Source: Daldinia sp. FL1419
Lineage: Eukaryota; Ascomycota; Sordariomycetes; Xylariales; Hypoxylaceae
Reading direction: 5' to 3'
Length of the DNA stretch: 64,000 bases
Assembly (NCBI GenBank): GCA_025201765.1
Contig: MU623383.1
Span: 1-64,000, forward strand
Notes under the pieces: generated by a model
Databases searched by the model: none
Told to the model about the DNA's origin: nothing
The model's input: the letters and a program-made list of their open reading frames with translations, nothing else
Made by a program: the position numbers and the translations under genes
Shown here: positions 1 to 11,427 of the stretch, piece by piece
Layout: every line of letters starts with the position of its first letter
How positions within the stretch are numbered: position 1 is the stretch's first letter

Positions 1-1960
1 ATGTACCTCTGTTAAACCCAAATGGGTAATAAATGGTCTGTGCCAAACAGGGGGTCGGTTTCTAAGGGGGGTCGGTTTCCCCCTCCTCTGACTTAATATC
101 GATTTTCTTCAGGTGCTGCAGGCAGGTGGCAGGCTCGGCAGGGTGGTCCCACGTCCAATGAATTAGAGATGTCAGCGCTACGACAGTGGGTTGGCTACCT
201 AGGGTAACTTAGGAAAACAATACCCCACCAGCCCACTTCAATGTTCTTACTCTCTGCCTTCCCTTTCCCCACCCTGCCACCGCGTTCAATTGGCGTCAAT
301 TGGTTTTTCTAGCACCGATAGTCCTATCTTAAAGTTCAATGTCGCCAGTCATATCGTACATGAGGTACATACATGAGGTACATACATGAGGTACATACAT
401 GAGATACATGAGATACATCATGCTCATGTGAAGTATGTAGAACAACCCGTGGATGCGTGCCTACCTGCATTGTCTCAGTTGTATGGTATTCCATGCAGAC
501 ATCATCTTCCAATCACGTGTAGCGATTAAGACTTTGAGACGAACTCTTTTATTTTTATTTATATCTCTCTCTCCAATAACACGTTAAATTGTAAATTGTA
601 AAATTGTATCGCAGCGTTGAACTTTCCGATATACCCAAAATACATACGTACAAACCTCTTGCATCTTGGAAATATACTAACCAACCCGCAGCCAACTCGC
701 AGAAATACACCTTAACAGGGATCTCGTTTATGCTACTTTATAAACCGCACTTCCATATTACTGCTATGTCAATCCCAACAGTAACAGCAACTACCTAATC
801 ACCCAGGTACAGTACTTGTATGTTATTTCAATTCTTCCATCACACACAAAAATAAAATAAAATAAAATAAAAGAACAAGTTCCCGTCCCTTCGAATATCC
901 CGCTGCCGCGTTCTCCTCGTCCAACCCGCGCTAGGTCTATTTAGGAGAGACCTACGAGATGTGGCGATATGCCGTGCCAGCTGTCTTGCATTGCATAAAC
1001 GACGTCGACTTATCATAGCTCTTCCCGCATCGCAGCATCAACTGTTTGCCAAGCAACCCCCCGAACGTTTGTTCATTGAGAAGAAGAAGAAGAAAAGCTA
1101 CCGATCCTGCAAAGTTGCAAGAATTCGTACGGAATATCCCATCCCCTTTGAGTCTAAGTGGCTCTTTTTTTATATTTTATTTGGTTTTATTTACCGTCAT
1201 TTTCTCATTTTCTCTCTTGCACCCTTGTCAGCCGGCACTTTTCAACACCTGCCTACATATCTCCCTCACCTTTACAATAACCCATCTCTTATATATATAT
1301 ATTCATGCGCCCGGCCTGTTTGCCAGGTCTCTTCGGCTATCAGTTACTACAAGAGGCGGGCCTGCATATTCGCTCACCCGTACGAATGGAATGAGACCTC
1401 GCCTGGCATAATCCTACGCGGACTCGAGTCTCCGGCCCAACTAGGGCGTTTTCTGGACTTGTTGAATTCGTCGAGAGAGCTCACTGCCTGCTGCATTTTA
1501 TTATGCGGCTTGCCGAGACCCTCTATGTATGCGAACCCGAATTGGTAGCCTGTTTGGCTACGTCGGTAACTAGATTTATGGGCGTGGGCGCGTGTTTATC
1601 ATATAGTTGACCATTGACGATATTATGAATAGCTATCACTCTCCTAAAGTCGTAAATAGGTAGGTAGCAGATAAGCAATGCCGAGGTAATATATAAAAAT
1701 AATGGATTATGAATCCGATAAAGATGATGCCCAGGCTCCAGCCGATTGAATAGCAACTATCATGAGTAGACCTCGCGGTTTTAGCAAATGTTTTATCACG
1801 TATCCTTCCAAGAACAAGAATTAGCTAATATGAAACCTAACAAATTGTTACGCTTCTAAAGTTGCTATTTAACTGCCATTTTCACGGCTAAACGGTTGGC
1901 TTTTGAGAACTCTAATATCATTGCCGGCGTTTACCTCGTCATCATCGTAACACTAGTCCT
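1..1960. other. Intergenic, 3' side of bro1; no supported gene
   Basis: No gene is supported here. There is a 13-bp tandem repeat near 358-418, an AT-rich stretch at 545-880, and an open frame at 961-1548 on the plus strand. That frame lacks an ATG at its start, is low in complexity (lysine and tyrosine runs) and resembles no family I know. A TAGGTAGGTAG run occurs near 1660. Confidence 0.6.
358..418. repeat. 13-bp tandem repeat (ACATGAGGTACAT)
   Basis: About three exact copies of ACATGAGGTACAT are followed by degenerate GAGATACAT copies. It is a simple minisatellite in intergenic DNA. Confidence 0.85.
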
Positions 1961-4900
1961 TTACTTCCAAGCGTTCAGGCCTGCCCACGGGTCGTTATTT
2001 TGCTGTTGCGGTTGCGCTGGCCGTGGGGCAGCATTCTGAGAGCCTCCGTATGCGTACTCCTGTGGTTGTTGCGAATAGTGAATTGTCTGTTGTGGTCCCA
2101 ACGGCGGAGGTCCGGGAGGTGGTGGAGGCGGTACGAAACCGGGAGGCATGTACTGTTGTGATGCCTGAGCTTGCGGGTTACCATACGTGCTGTATTGGTG
2201 TGTCGCGAACGACGTTTGTGAAGGTGGAGGCGAAGCAGGACCTCTGCTTCCGACACCAAGCGTAAATGTAGTCTGGTTTGGTGGTGGTGAGGCCGGACCA
2301 GGATTCCGACCCCAGGTACTAGGATTGTACGCGGCTTGACCGAATTGTTGGCTATTGTGTTGCGGGTTAGGAGTAAATGATTGCTGTGGCGTGGATGCGT
2401 ATGTAGTATTCGGCGGCGGGTTGGAAAATCCCGGGTAATTAATTTGGTTTGGCGGCGGAGAAGCTGGCATTTGATATTGGCTGGAGACGTTGGTGGTTTG
2501 GGGATAACGCGGAGCATTTGAAAAGGAGAGCGGCGTCGGGACAGGTCGGTTCGAACCTGGGTTTGGTGACGGGGTTGTGCTAGGATCCATAGACATTCGT
2601 TCCATAAGGCCACGGAGCCTCTCTCGTTCCGCTTCAGCTTGCGTACTCTTGTTCGCGGCTATCTCCTGCTCGATCTGGTTGAGTAACTGAGCGCCCTCCG
2701 ATCTCCTGTTGTTAACAAAAGTCTCGACATTCTTCTCAAGGCTATCAACCGTCTCTTTCATCTCCGTGTACCAGTTCTTTGCGCTCTGCAAGCCGGATTC
2801 CAGATCAAGAAATTCTTGGTACGCTCTCTTATACTTATTGACTACAGAATTCCTCTGTCGCTGCATGGCTTCGTACTTGCTACGTTCCGAGCGTACGCGT
2901 TTATCCTGTAGAAGGTGGCCGAAGGATGCCTGTAGTTCCTTCAGCAGAGAAGCTTGCCTATGATTGGCTTGCAGAATGCGGTTTTGGTGAGGGCGGAATT
3001 TCTCTAATTCGGATTGGAAGAGTTCTTTCTCGAAATTGGGAATCGCCTTCTTGTTCAGAATCAGGATTTGTGAGATATCGTCAGTGTGTACCTGTATTTC
3101 GTTAGTTTGCCAATATAAACACTCCTAGGCTTTATGTACCTTTTCTTTGAGGTCCTTCAATACTTGATTGCGTTCCTTTTGGACTAAGTTCAGCTTCTTG
3201 AGAATATCCTCAACCCTTGCTATCTGCTCTGCTACACTAGGACCACTCTCATCAAAATCGGCATCTAGTAAGTTCATTTCGCCACTCGCTGGGCTCGTCG
3301 CGCCGCTAGACTTAGATCTGACTCTGTTGACAGCTGCTTGGAATAGCGCATCGACTTCTCCGGTTTGCGCGGCATTCCGCATCTCCTCAAAGGCCACTTC
3401 ATTTTGACGGAATTTGGTGTAAAGCTGACCATCGCTCTTCGCAGCCTCATCTAAGGCTTCTCGATAACTTCGAATATTACCTCGTAGAGTAGTCGTGAGC
3501 CGTGAGCTTGGTTGCTGCGTCCATTCACTCTCATATTTCGATCTCATCTTCTCGCAAACGCTCTCTTCCATATCAAGTTGCTTTGAACATCTGTCAAGCA
3601 CAGTCACGATCGCATCCTTATCTATACGTAGCGTATCGAATATTGAAATCGGATTTTCATGCCCTGCAACATCATCGCACCACGTCTGAAAGTCCGCATC
3701 CGGTCGAATCTCTTGATCAACACCCCCCTTTAGTATCCTCAAGGAGCCTGGTAATTTCAAGTAGTCCAAACTAGTAGTCATTTCACTGTTAGCTAGATCG
3801 ACTCTCTCAGCCTCCGCGCGAACTAGCTTCGCCTTTTCTTCGTCGTATAAACTCGCTGATTCGGTAACCGTGAATGGAACAATCTTCGCGAACAAATCAG
3901 GGCCAGTTATGCGCTGAATGTCCTGACCGGAATATAGTTCATTTACGGGTATCGGCTTCGCCGCTGGCAGTTTCGGGACTGGAACTAGACTGGCCTCGGC
4001 TGGTACAGTCTGATGGTAGATGTAGTCGTTGTCCTTTATCAACTCTTTTAATTTCTCCTGGATAGTAGTTAGGTTTCGTTTCGTGATTTCTGCCAGTAAG
4101 ACTCCTGTATCCGCACTCAAGTTCGAACTAGGAGGCATGGTGCTAGGGAAATTATTCGCCATCCTACTGGCTTCCTTCGCCTGGATTTCAGCCGCCGTAA
4201 GTCTTGCAACGGCGACGCCATAAGAGTTGGCATCTTCGTCGGCGAGCGCCTGATAGTACTGAGAGTTTGAGCTCATCAAGCTGGCTTTGATCTAGATGCG
4301 AGTAAGTCAATAATTCTTAATTCAAGCCGTACAGTTACTTACTTGAACGAAGAGAAGCCAGACTTTCTCGAAGATGGCCTTGTTGACGTTTTCTTGGACG
4401 CCTTCAAGGGCTTGTTGGTACAGGTAGGCTGCCTGACTAGATAACTTTGCTAATAAGCCTACCTTCTTCTGATCTGCAACTTGTTTCTCAAGAAATATCT
4501 CCTGAGCTTGGGCGAGCATAATCTGGATTAGGGTCTTCACAGTATCTCTGCTTAGATCAGATGAGGGTGCATGTAGGAAATTCTCGTTTATGTAAGTGAA
4601 CATGCCGGCGGAGGCCTGGAAGGAATGGTAAGCGGTTTTCAGGCCAGATTCTTCGGAACGGGTTTGGTTAGCAGCATGGCAGGAGAGAACAGCGGAGATG
4701 TTGAATATTATCGAAGCTTTCTCGAACGCGAGGGAGTACTGAGATGTCGACTTGTGTGTAAATGCATCGAACCTGTCAAGTCCAAGTCAGAATGCTAATA
4801 TAATGCCAACACTTAATCTCTACAGCAATAACCGTACCAAGTGAAAGAGATTTTGATGTGCTGCTCATCGACGGGAAAGCGAAGGTCTAACAGCTCGAGC

Positions 4901-5115
4901 TGGCCATAGTATCGATATAACAAATCCCTCCCAGAAGTACTATCTTTGCCAGCCCCTCTCATGTCCTGGCGGAGGCGGTTTAGCGTCGCGCATTCTTCTG
5001 CGTATCTTTCAGGGTCGTCTCCATAGGTATCCCTAATATAAGTTTTGAGCGGGGTGATCCAGTCAATCTCGTTGGTAGCCTTTAAAGGCACCGAAATCAT
5101 GGGGGTTTGCGTCAT
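1961..5115 (-). CDS. bro1: BRO1-domain vacuolar sorting protein (Bro1)
   Basis: ESCRT-III-associated protein expected to act at endosomes in multivesicular-body sorting and to recruit the Doa4-type deubiquitinase. Four exons on the minus strand, 4838-5115, 4343-4772, 3140-4291 and 1961-3091, join in frame to 996 aa. The introns are 65, 51 and 48 bp with GTACGG, GTAAGT and GTACAT donors. The N-terminal BRO1 domain (about residues 6-390) includes MRGAGKDS, LLYRYYGQLELLDLRFP and ISFTWFDAFTHK, spliced across intron 1. A coiled-coil V-domain follows to about 780. The last 200 residues are rich in Pro, Gln and Asn, with three (A)SPPPNQ/SPPPSQ repeats and a PPPPPPGPPP run. The start, MTQTPMISVPLK, matches the usual start of fungal Bro1. 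The paralogue PalA/Rim20 begins differently and lacks this tail, so Bro1 is preferred. The length is normal for the family. Confidence 0.95.
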
Positions 5116-7741
5116 GGCGGTGGATGTGGGTTGCAGGTTGCAGGTTGCAGGCTGCGAATTGCGGTAGGAGGCTTATGCGCGACAAATCCTTTCTCTCTAA
5201 TATTTCCTATTTCCGTCTACCTCATGGAAGAGTAGCTTCGTGGTGACTCTATTCGTCGTATGTGGGTACGGATACAAAAAGATTGTGGGATTGATGTATT
5301 TTGATGCTGTCTCGACAGTGGAAACTAGATCTGGTCTTAAGTTGTGCGTCGTGAATTTAACCACCACCCTTTAGACATACGACCACTTGCTCCAAGTTAG
5401 TTCTTTGAAGGTGAGTCTATACAAGGAATTGGTTTATTTCCCAACATGCTGTCGTTCGAAGGACAAAGTGGTAGAAGGCTAGGTCGGATAAGGTGGGAGA
5501 ATGTACCCAAGTTTGTAGCCTAATTAATTATGTTGCGACAAGAATATCAAATCCGCGTAGGAATAACTAGGAGGAATCCAATTTAGTTAACAATTATTAG
5601 TTAACTAAAGATGACGCACGAGTAAGGTGACACGCGGCGCGTTTGCGAAATGCAGTGAGACACATCAGAGTGGCCATGCGAACGGAGGTTCGAGCTGGTA
5701 ACGAGGCAATGACCAAAAAAAGACGTTTGAAGTGTTTCTGGGCAAGGCGTCTACGAAAGTAACGAAAGTAGCCGCCGAAAGTCTATGGGCTATAGGTTCA
5801 AATCTTTAAGCCTTAAACTTGCTTAAACTTGCTTGAACTTACCCTATCTACAGTGGGGTTCGGCTAGAAAGCTAAAGTTTTGGGTGGCAGATGCTGGGGC
5901 AAGCAGTTGGAACAGCTATTCCCAATGGTACTATCCCTCAAGGTGCGAGTGTAACACGGTGGGGGGCACTAAAAATTGTATCCAATCAGAAATTAATGAA
6001 ATGTAACTACATGCTTTTATACCTAATTTTACTTGTGCCATAAGTACCAGCATTTATCAATTTTACAAATTGACACAACACACTCTTTACAACAAAACTT
6101 AACCCTTAGTATCAACCTTTTATAAATATTTTTACATAAAAACGTTAAAAATATAAGCCGAAAAAATTACCATAATAAAATACAATTAAATGCATATTTA
6201 TTAAAATTAATTATTATTTATTATAATTTAAAATTAAGTGTTTTGTTATGTTGAATAGATGTTTTATAGTTGTTAGAATGGTATTTCCAGTGTTAAGTGA
6301 GGCTATTTTTGTGGTATATGAGCTTTTGGACTAATTAAACTACTAATATTTTTTTAGTACCCCCCACCGTGTTACACTCGCACCTCGAGGGATAATACGT
6401 ACCTCTAGTGGGGTTTAGGTGCGGAGAATGAGATGGTAGGGCATTGTTAATTGTCAGCAGCGGCTTCCCTGTAATACTTTCCTGTAATAAAATCGGCGTA
6501 ATATCAGGTACCGTAACCCAATCTCACCGATGCCTTATTGATCTGATAATATACCTAAACTCGGTGGCTTCTTTTTATTGATAACTTTGGGCGATTACAA
6601 CTTGGAAAATATGGCTGCATACGCTTACGTGATGTGTAACATGGCGCTTAACACACGAGACGCCTTTTCATGGCTTGTAATAAGCTTATAATCTTATATA
6701 TGTGTCCGATATATACGCATAGTCCTGTTGTGTTACTGAAATGCTTTTAAGATTTACACTGTTTCAAGTACATCAAGGTTTTAGTTATAATCATTTTCCA
6801 AAAGTCAAACTTCTCTTTTATTATAATTAACTACCTACTTACTAACTACTGCAACACTAACTCCCTAACGATATTTCTTTCTAACGTACTAATAAATATT
6901 TATTTTCTTTTCCTAAATATGTACAAATCAATAAAAACATCAAGAATAGCATTAACTTCGTTTTGCTAGACAGTAGTATACCAATAGCGAGCACACTTAT
7001 GCAGGTGACGAGGACGTCAGCATGGTAAAAGACCCCTCTGTCGTACGTCATTGGCTACAGCCTACAATCCCCTTCCGCTCTAGAATTGCCATGATTGGTC
7101 CTTCCGGCGGTTAGCTTCGAGATTCGGAGCAAGAAAGCAAGGGATATAGGCGCCTAGCGGGCCGCCGCTGCGACCTTAAACTCAATAAGGCTGCTCTTCT
7201 CCTCGCGGCTCACCATGCCGAGGCCATTCCTGCGACCACCTGTAAGATCAATTCCGTACATTATCCAACGCCCCCATACTTTCACCTACAGTCATTACCG
7301 GCATACTTACATACATACATCGCATTACATACATCAAAAGAATACCGCTATGGGGAAACCTCGTGGAGCTTAAGCGCGATCGAAACGCCATAAAGTACTT
7401 TAGTCATCCTGAGTCTAGTTCATCGTATATCTCGAATTGAGGAGAGTGACCTCGCACTATATGACGTTCCTTGAACCCCCCCTATGCGTAATATACAAGC
7501 CAAAATACATCCTCCCCTGAATACCGAGGCGCGCGAGGCTGCTCTCGCCAGTAAGTCGCTTCCAGGGGCGATGCCAAAACATCACCGATCCAACCTCAAC
7601 ACCATCCATGCAGTTCCAGTTTCTATTTCTATATTTCTGGTGTTTTGTTTCATTACCTGCCTCCAAAGGTATGAGTATGGTACATGCTGTAAGGGGATAT
7701 AAATCCATTCGTCCAAAGGTGCCTCAAGGAACGGTTTAAGT
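5116..7741. other. Intergenic between bro1 and mdj1; holds a MITE
   Basis: This 2.6 kb is upstream of bro1 and downstream of mdj1. A GGTTGCA tandem lies at about 5126-5150 just before the bro1 start, and three CTTAAACTTG-like 10-mers lie at about 5812-5840. The 459-bp MITE is at 5934-6392. The open frames near 7457-7708 lie on both strands and show no family resemblance. Confidence 0.6.
5934..6392. mobile_element. MITE copy 1 (459 bp, TA target site)
   Basis: Non-autonomous DNA transposon. The left terminal repeat starts TCCCTCAAGGTGCGAGTG and the right end is its inverted counterpart, ending CACCTCGAGGGA. The inverted repeats match over about 41 bp with two mismatches, both transitions. The element is bounded by TA on each side (5932-5933 and 6393-6394), as in Tc1/mariner-type insertions. 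The interior is very AT-rich and has no meaningful open frame. It lies about 0.8 kb upstream of the bro1 start codon. An apparently identical copy is at 28417-28875 with unrelated flanks, which defines the element boundaries. Confidence 0.93.
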
Positions 7742-9469
7742 TTAACCCGAACTAGAATCAGACTTCTTCTTGGGATCTTCTTCGGGTTTGTTTTGGTCGT
7801 GATTCTGGTCCTCCGCACGTTGGTGAGCAGGATGGTTTGTCAAGTTATGCCATATAGACTTTAAGAATCCTTCATTCCTATGTGATGCAGGGTCATCGTC
7901 TTTCGTTGCTTCCCCAGGATTACTAGATCTATGTCTTGGATTAGGTGCGTTGACGTATAAAAGACGAATAGATTGATTGCTTACCCCGGCATCTTAACGT
8001 TCATTATACGTTTAGCTGTCTTGTCGCCCATCTCGTCTGCCAACATCTCCACAATCGTCCTCTGATTGGCAGTGAGATACTTTGGCATCGCAACTCGGTA
8101 TTCAACCCTCAAGTCTCCCGCCGCGTTACTACGTCGAGCACCTAATTTCTTCATACCCATCCCAGGCAAGATTATCTTGTCTCCAGTATTCGTACCTGTC
8201 CCAACCTTTACATTGACTTGCCCATCTAGCGTCGGAATTGTCACCTCGCCACCCAGCATTGCCGTAGTCAAGGGGATGGTGGCGGTATAAAGGATATCGG
8301 AACCTGAGCGCTTGAACTTGGGATCCGCTGCTACTCGAACGAAAACGTAGAGATCTCCTCGGGCTGTTCTAGCATCGGGTCCTGCTGTGCCGCCAGTGAC
8401 GGGTGCGTCTCCCTCCCCGTCTAATCGCAGCCTCATTCCATCTTCGATACCTGCCGGGATGTCTACTGTGATAGTCTTACGTTCTCTAACGGCCCCGGCA
8501 CCAGAGCATGTCCGGCATTCTGATCCCTTAGGAACCGACCGACCAGTGCCCCCGCAAGTGCCGCAGGTAGATGCTACCTGGAAACCCGATAGGAGATGCA
8601 CCTGTGTGCCTGTACCGCCGCAAGACTTGCAGTCTGTTCGTTGAGTACCCGGCTTAAGACCGCTTCCAGTGCAGCTCTGACACTGCACGAGGGGGTGTAT
8701 CGAAATTGTCTTGCTTGTTCCCTTAGCCGCTTCCATGAAGGATATGCTTGTTTGTATCTCGATATTTTCTCCAACAAGTATTTCCTGTGAGAATGGATTC
8801 TTTCCAGACGTGCGGCCCCCAGCACCGAAGGGCCCACCCCGTCCACCGGTAAATGCGGAAAAGAGATCCTCGAAGTTGAAGCCCGCACCGAAACCTCCCT
8901 GGCCGCCGAAGCCTGCGAATGGATTACCCGCACCGCCGAAAGGATCACCTCCGGGTTGGGGCCCACCATTAGGATCAAACCCGGCGGCTCCGAATTGGTC
9001 GTATTGCTCCTTCTTCTTTGGATCGGATAAGATCTCGTATGCGGACTGAATCTCGCCAAATTTATCTTTTGCCGACGGATCCTTATTCGTATCCGGATGG
9101 AATTTTTTAGCTAGCCCATAGTAGGCTTTTTTTATTTCTGCAGACGAGGCAGATTTTCCAACACCGAGGGTTTGGTATGGATCTTTAATAGCGAGAGAGG
9201 TAGGGCTAGCATGGAAGGACTACATCGACATCGTTAGTAGAAGTAGAAGTATAACCCAAAGTTTGGAGGGAATAACATACCCGTTTACAAAATGTGACTT
9301 CGCATTCAGGCCGCTTCGTTATAATATTTGGTCTTTTCGACAGCGAACATATCGTGCTAGCTTGTGCGCGCTTTCGCAAATTACTTCGTAATCTCTGTCT
9401 TCGATATATATGAGCGGGAGAGAGGATGCGCGTGGGCAGCGCTGCCTTTGCGAACAGAGTCGAATTCAT
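7742..9469 (-). CDS. mdj1: Mitochondrial DnaJ/Hsp40 co-chaperone Mdj1
   Basis: Type I J-protein that stimulates mitochondrial Hsp70 in matrix protein folding. Three exons, 9281-9469, 7985-9219 and 7742-7928, give 536 aa in frame. The introns are 61 and 56 bp; the second has donor GTAAGC and branch point CCTAATCC. A basic, acid-poor presequence (residues 1-63) ends at RSFHAS, a common mitochondrial cleavage context. The J domain runs from about 76 to 143 with HPD at 104-106, followed by a Gly/Phe-rich linker. Four CxxCxGxG zinc motifs begin at residues 243, 260, 282 and 298. A C-terminal substrate domain follows. Without the second intron the protein would stop after KMPG. The spliced end adds SSNPGE...EGFLKSIWHNLTNHPAHQ and a charged tail that resembles other fungal Mdj1 C-termini, so the three-exon model is preferred. 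Confidence 0.94.
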
Positions 9470-10811
9470 GATTAATGCTCCTAGTCACAAGTCGAATTCT
9501 ACTGAATGTCAAAACTCCTCATGATATTCGCATATATTCAGAATGTTAATAAGTCGCGCTTGGACATATCACGGAGGCAAATCGAGTAAGAAAAAAAAAA
9601 GTGAAGATGTTTAACATGTAACCTTTCGGAACCGTTACAATGACGCTTGAACTTTTTTTTGCGCTAAGATGCGGTGCCGAGTAAACGGGAAGATTCTCGA
9701 TCTTCCATTACTCCACAGCTAAAGCTTGACATGTAGAAAGCCACGAGGGGCCAGCTAGGTAGCACCAGCCACAGGTCGATATATGGCGAAAATTTGGACG
9801 TACCTGTCGCCCCTCAAATTAGCATCCACAGACATTAGCTACTATTAATCAGCAGAACATGTGCCATAATTCGGGTAGAATTAATGAAGCTAAGCCACGC
9901 GTAAAACTACCTCCTATGTAAGCAACCTTGAATGAGGAGCGTACAAACATAAAAGCGCTTATTTATGATAAGCTTAATTACCTACCTATGTTAGAAGTCG
10001 AAAGTGGTTTTCATTTTAAAGGTTATGGGATAAAAGATCCATATCATACACTTTATCAATTTCAATTAAACATCCCTAAGCAGGCCTTGCGGTTTCAAAG
10101 TATATTACAGCCACACTAATGACATTATTCTTAGAAAAGGTACTCGGAGATATTCAACATTTCATCGTTTAACATATCTTCATTGCATGCATTTTACCCA
10201 CCTCAAAATTTTTTTAAATTTTTTTGGCAGTTGAGCTCGGAGTTACGCCAGATGCGGTGCCACTTAAAGAAGCGCGGTCAATCTCAATTTAATTAGTAAT
10301 AAGACATTGAGAACGTGTCCCGGGTGAGGGGTTCGGCTCAACGCTATTGCAGAACCGCGAAACTCAAAAAGTGGCAACCCAGGAACTGGAGAAGTACCCA
10401 CAAAGTGGAAACGAAAATAAACTTGTACGATAAGAAATGTTTCGTACGAGTAGATAAAGGCCTTTATTTAAAATTATAATACAATCCCCAATTGGTATTT
10501 TAACCTAATTGAATAGCAAACCCCTTATATGCCTATAAGACCCTATTTCCTAATGCCTCGGAGTGTCCCTCTGTGCTGTATCTATTCGTCATAGTCGTCG
10601 GCCCTTGTTCCTCCGTGATATGATAGAGAGTCCCACCCAAGCGCTAAAACTCCAGGATGATGCAAAAAAAAAAAAAATACGAGAAACCGATTGTATGCAA
10701 GAACTCGTTGAGAATCCCGCAGCACAATCATGATGCTATATTTACAACGATAAATGTAACGCCCGAATCCAAGGCGCAAATGATTCTCGATCCCAAGGGG
10801 TATAATATATA
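9470..10811. other. Intergenic between mdj1 and sap30; no supported gene
   Basis: Moderately AT-rich. A 63-codon open frame at 9928-10119 (plus) has no ATG and no recognised family, though its local composition is more AT-rich than its surroundings. The 12-mer AGATGCGGTGCC occurs at about 9667 and again near 10249; its significance is unknown. There is a short A-run near 10664. Confidence 0.5.
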
Positions 10812-11427
10812 TCATGGTAATGGAGACGAGTGTGGCGCATCTTTATTCCTCTTAATCTTTCCAACGCCTGGGTTTCTGACCTTATGGACAAAGTCGACAA
10901 TGACATCGGTCTCCTGTACACCAAGGGCATTGAAATGCTTTCTAACAACTTTCGTAAGGTTTTCTTTGCTTTGGCGTCGGTGTTCTAGTTTTCGTGCCAT
11001 AGTAGGTGATCGCAGGCCGATTCCTGGCCGTGAGAGCACCCAGTGATGATATGGATTGGCAAAAGCGGTCGGAGTATGAAGGAGGTATTTGCGACGGTAG
11101 TCGTGTAGGACATCTCGATCGAAGGAGGGCCATTGCAGCTAGACGAAAATAATTGTAAGCTGATTTGAAAAAGGATGGTAGAATAGAAGGATCATTGTTG
11201 GTGCTTACCCCTGGAGTATGATTTGGTTGTGACGCAGAAGCTGTTGCGGTCGACGAGCCGCCGTTGACGGCTGTTACGTCTCGCAATTGTGATCCGGTGG
11301 AACTACCAACACGTCGAAGTTTTCCATTGGACTGGTTATGGTTGGGTCCATGACCATTCCGATCCTTGACGCTGGCCGTCTCCGACTTTGCGTCGTCGTG
11401 ATTTGCTTTTGACTTGGCTGGTGGCAT
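10812..11427 (-). CDS. Sap30-like Sin3/HDAC complex subunit
   Basis: Predicted nuclear subunit of the Sin3-Rpd3 histone deacetylase co-repressor. Two exons, 11209-11427 and 10812-11138, flank a 70-bp intron (donor GTAAGC) and encode 181 aa. Residues 1-73 are polar and low in complexity (KSKANHDDAKSE, GGSSTATASA), likely disordered. From residue 74 the sequence LQWPSFDRDVLHDYRRKY, then HHWVLSRPGIG, MARKLEHRRQSKENL and VVRKHFNALGV matches the Sin3-binding domain of fungal Sap30 proteins as I remember it. The match starts exactly at the splice junction, which supports the intron. The protein ends soon after DVIVDFVHKVRNPGVGK with a short lysine-rich tail. A GGA-repeat tract lies upstream at about 11621-11645. 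The family call is from pattern recognition; a profile search for the Sin3-binding domain would settle it. Confidence 0.82.

Noticed and set aside
961..1548. 195-codon open frame on the plus strand
   Set aside because: It begins at GTG, has a lysine run and repeated Tyr/Leu-rich segments that follow local base composition, and resembles no family.
1975..2613. 212-codon minus-strand frame inside the last bro1 exon
   Set aside because: It is a frame-shifted shadow of the repetitive proline-rich tail of bro1.
5383..5400. ACATACGACCAC resembling the start of a dispersed 5S rRNA gene
   Set aside because: Only the first dozen bases match; the conserved internal control region does not follow.
5780..5815. 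GGTTCAAATC resembling a tRNA T-arm
   Set aside because: The flanking bases do not form a T stem, and no acceptor or anticodon arm pairs around it. A similar GGTTCGATCC near 19461 fails in the same way.
8574..9059. 161-codon minus-strand frame over mdj1
   Set aside because: It is a shadow of the Mdj1 Gly/Phe and J-domain coding frame, which carries the HPD and CxxCxGxG motifs.
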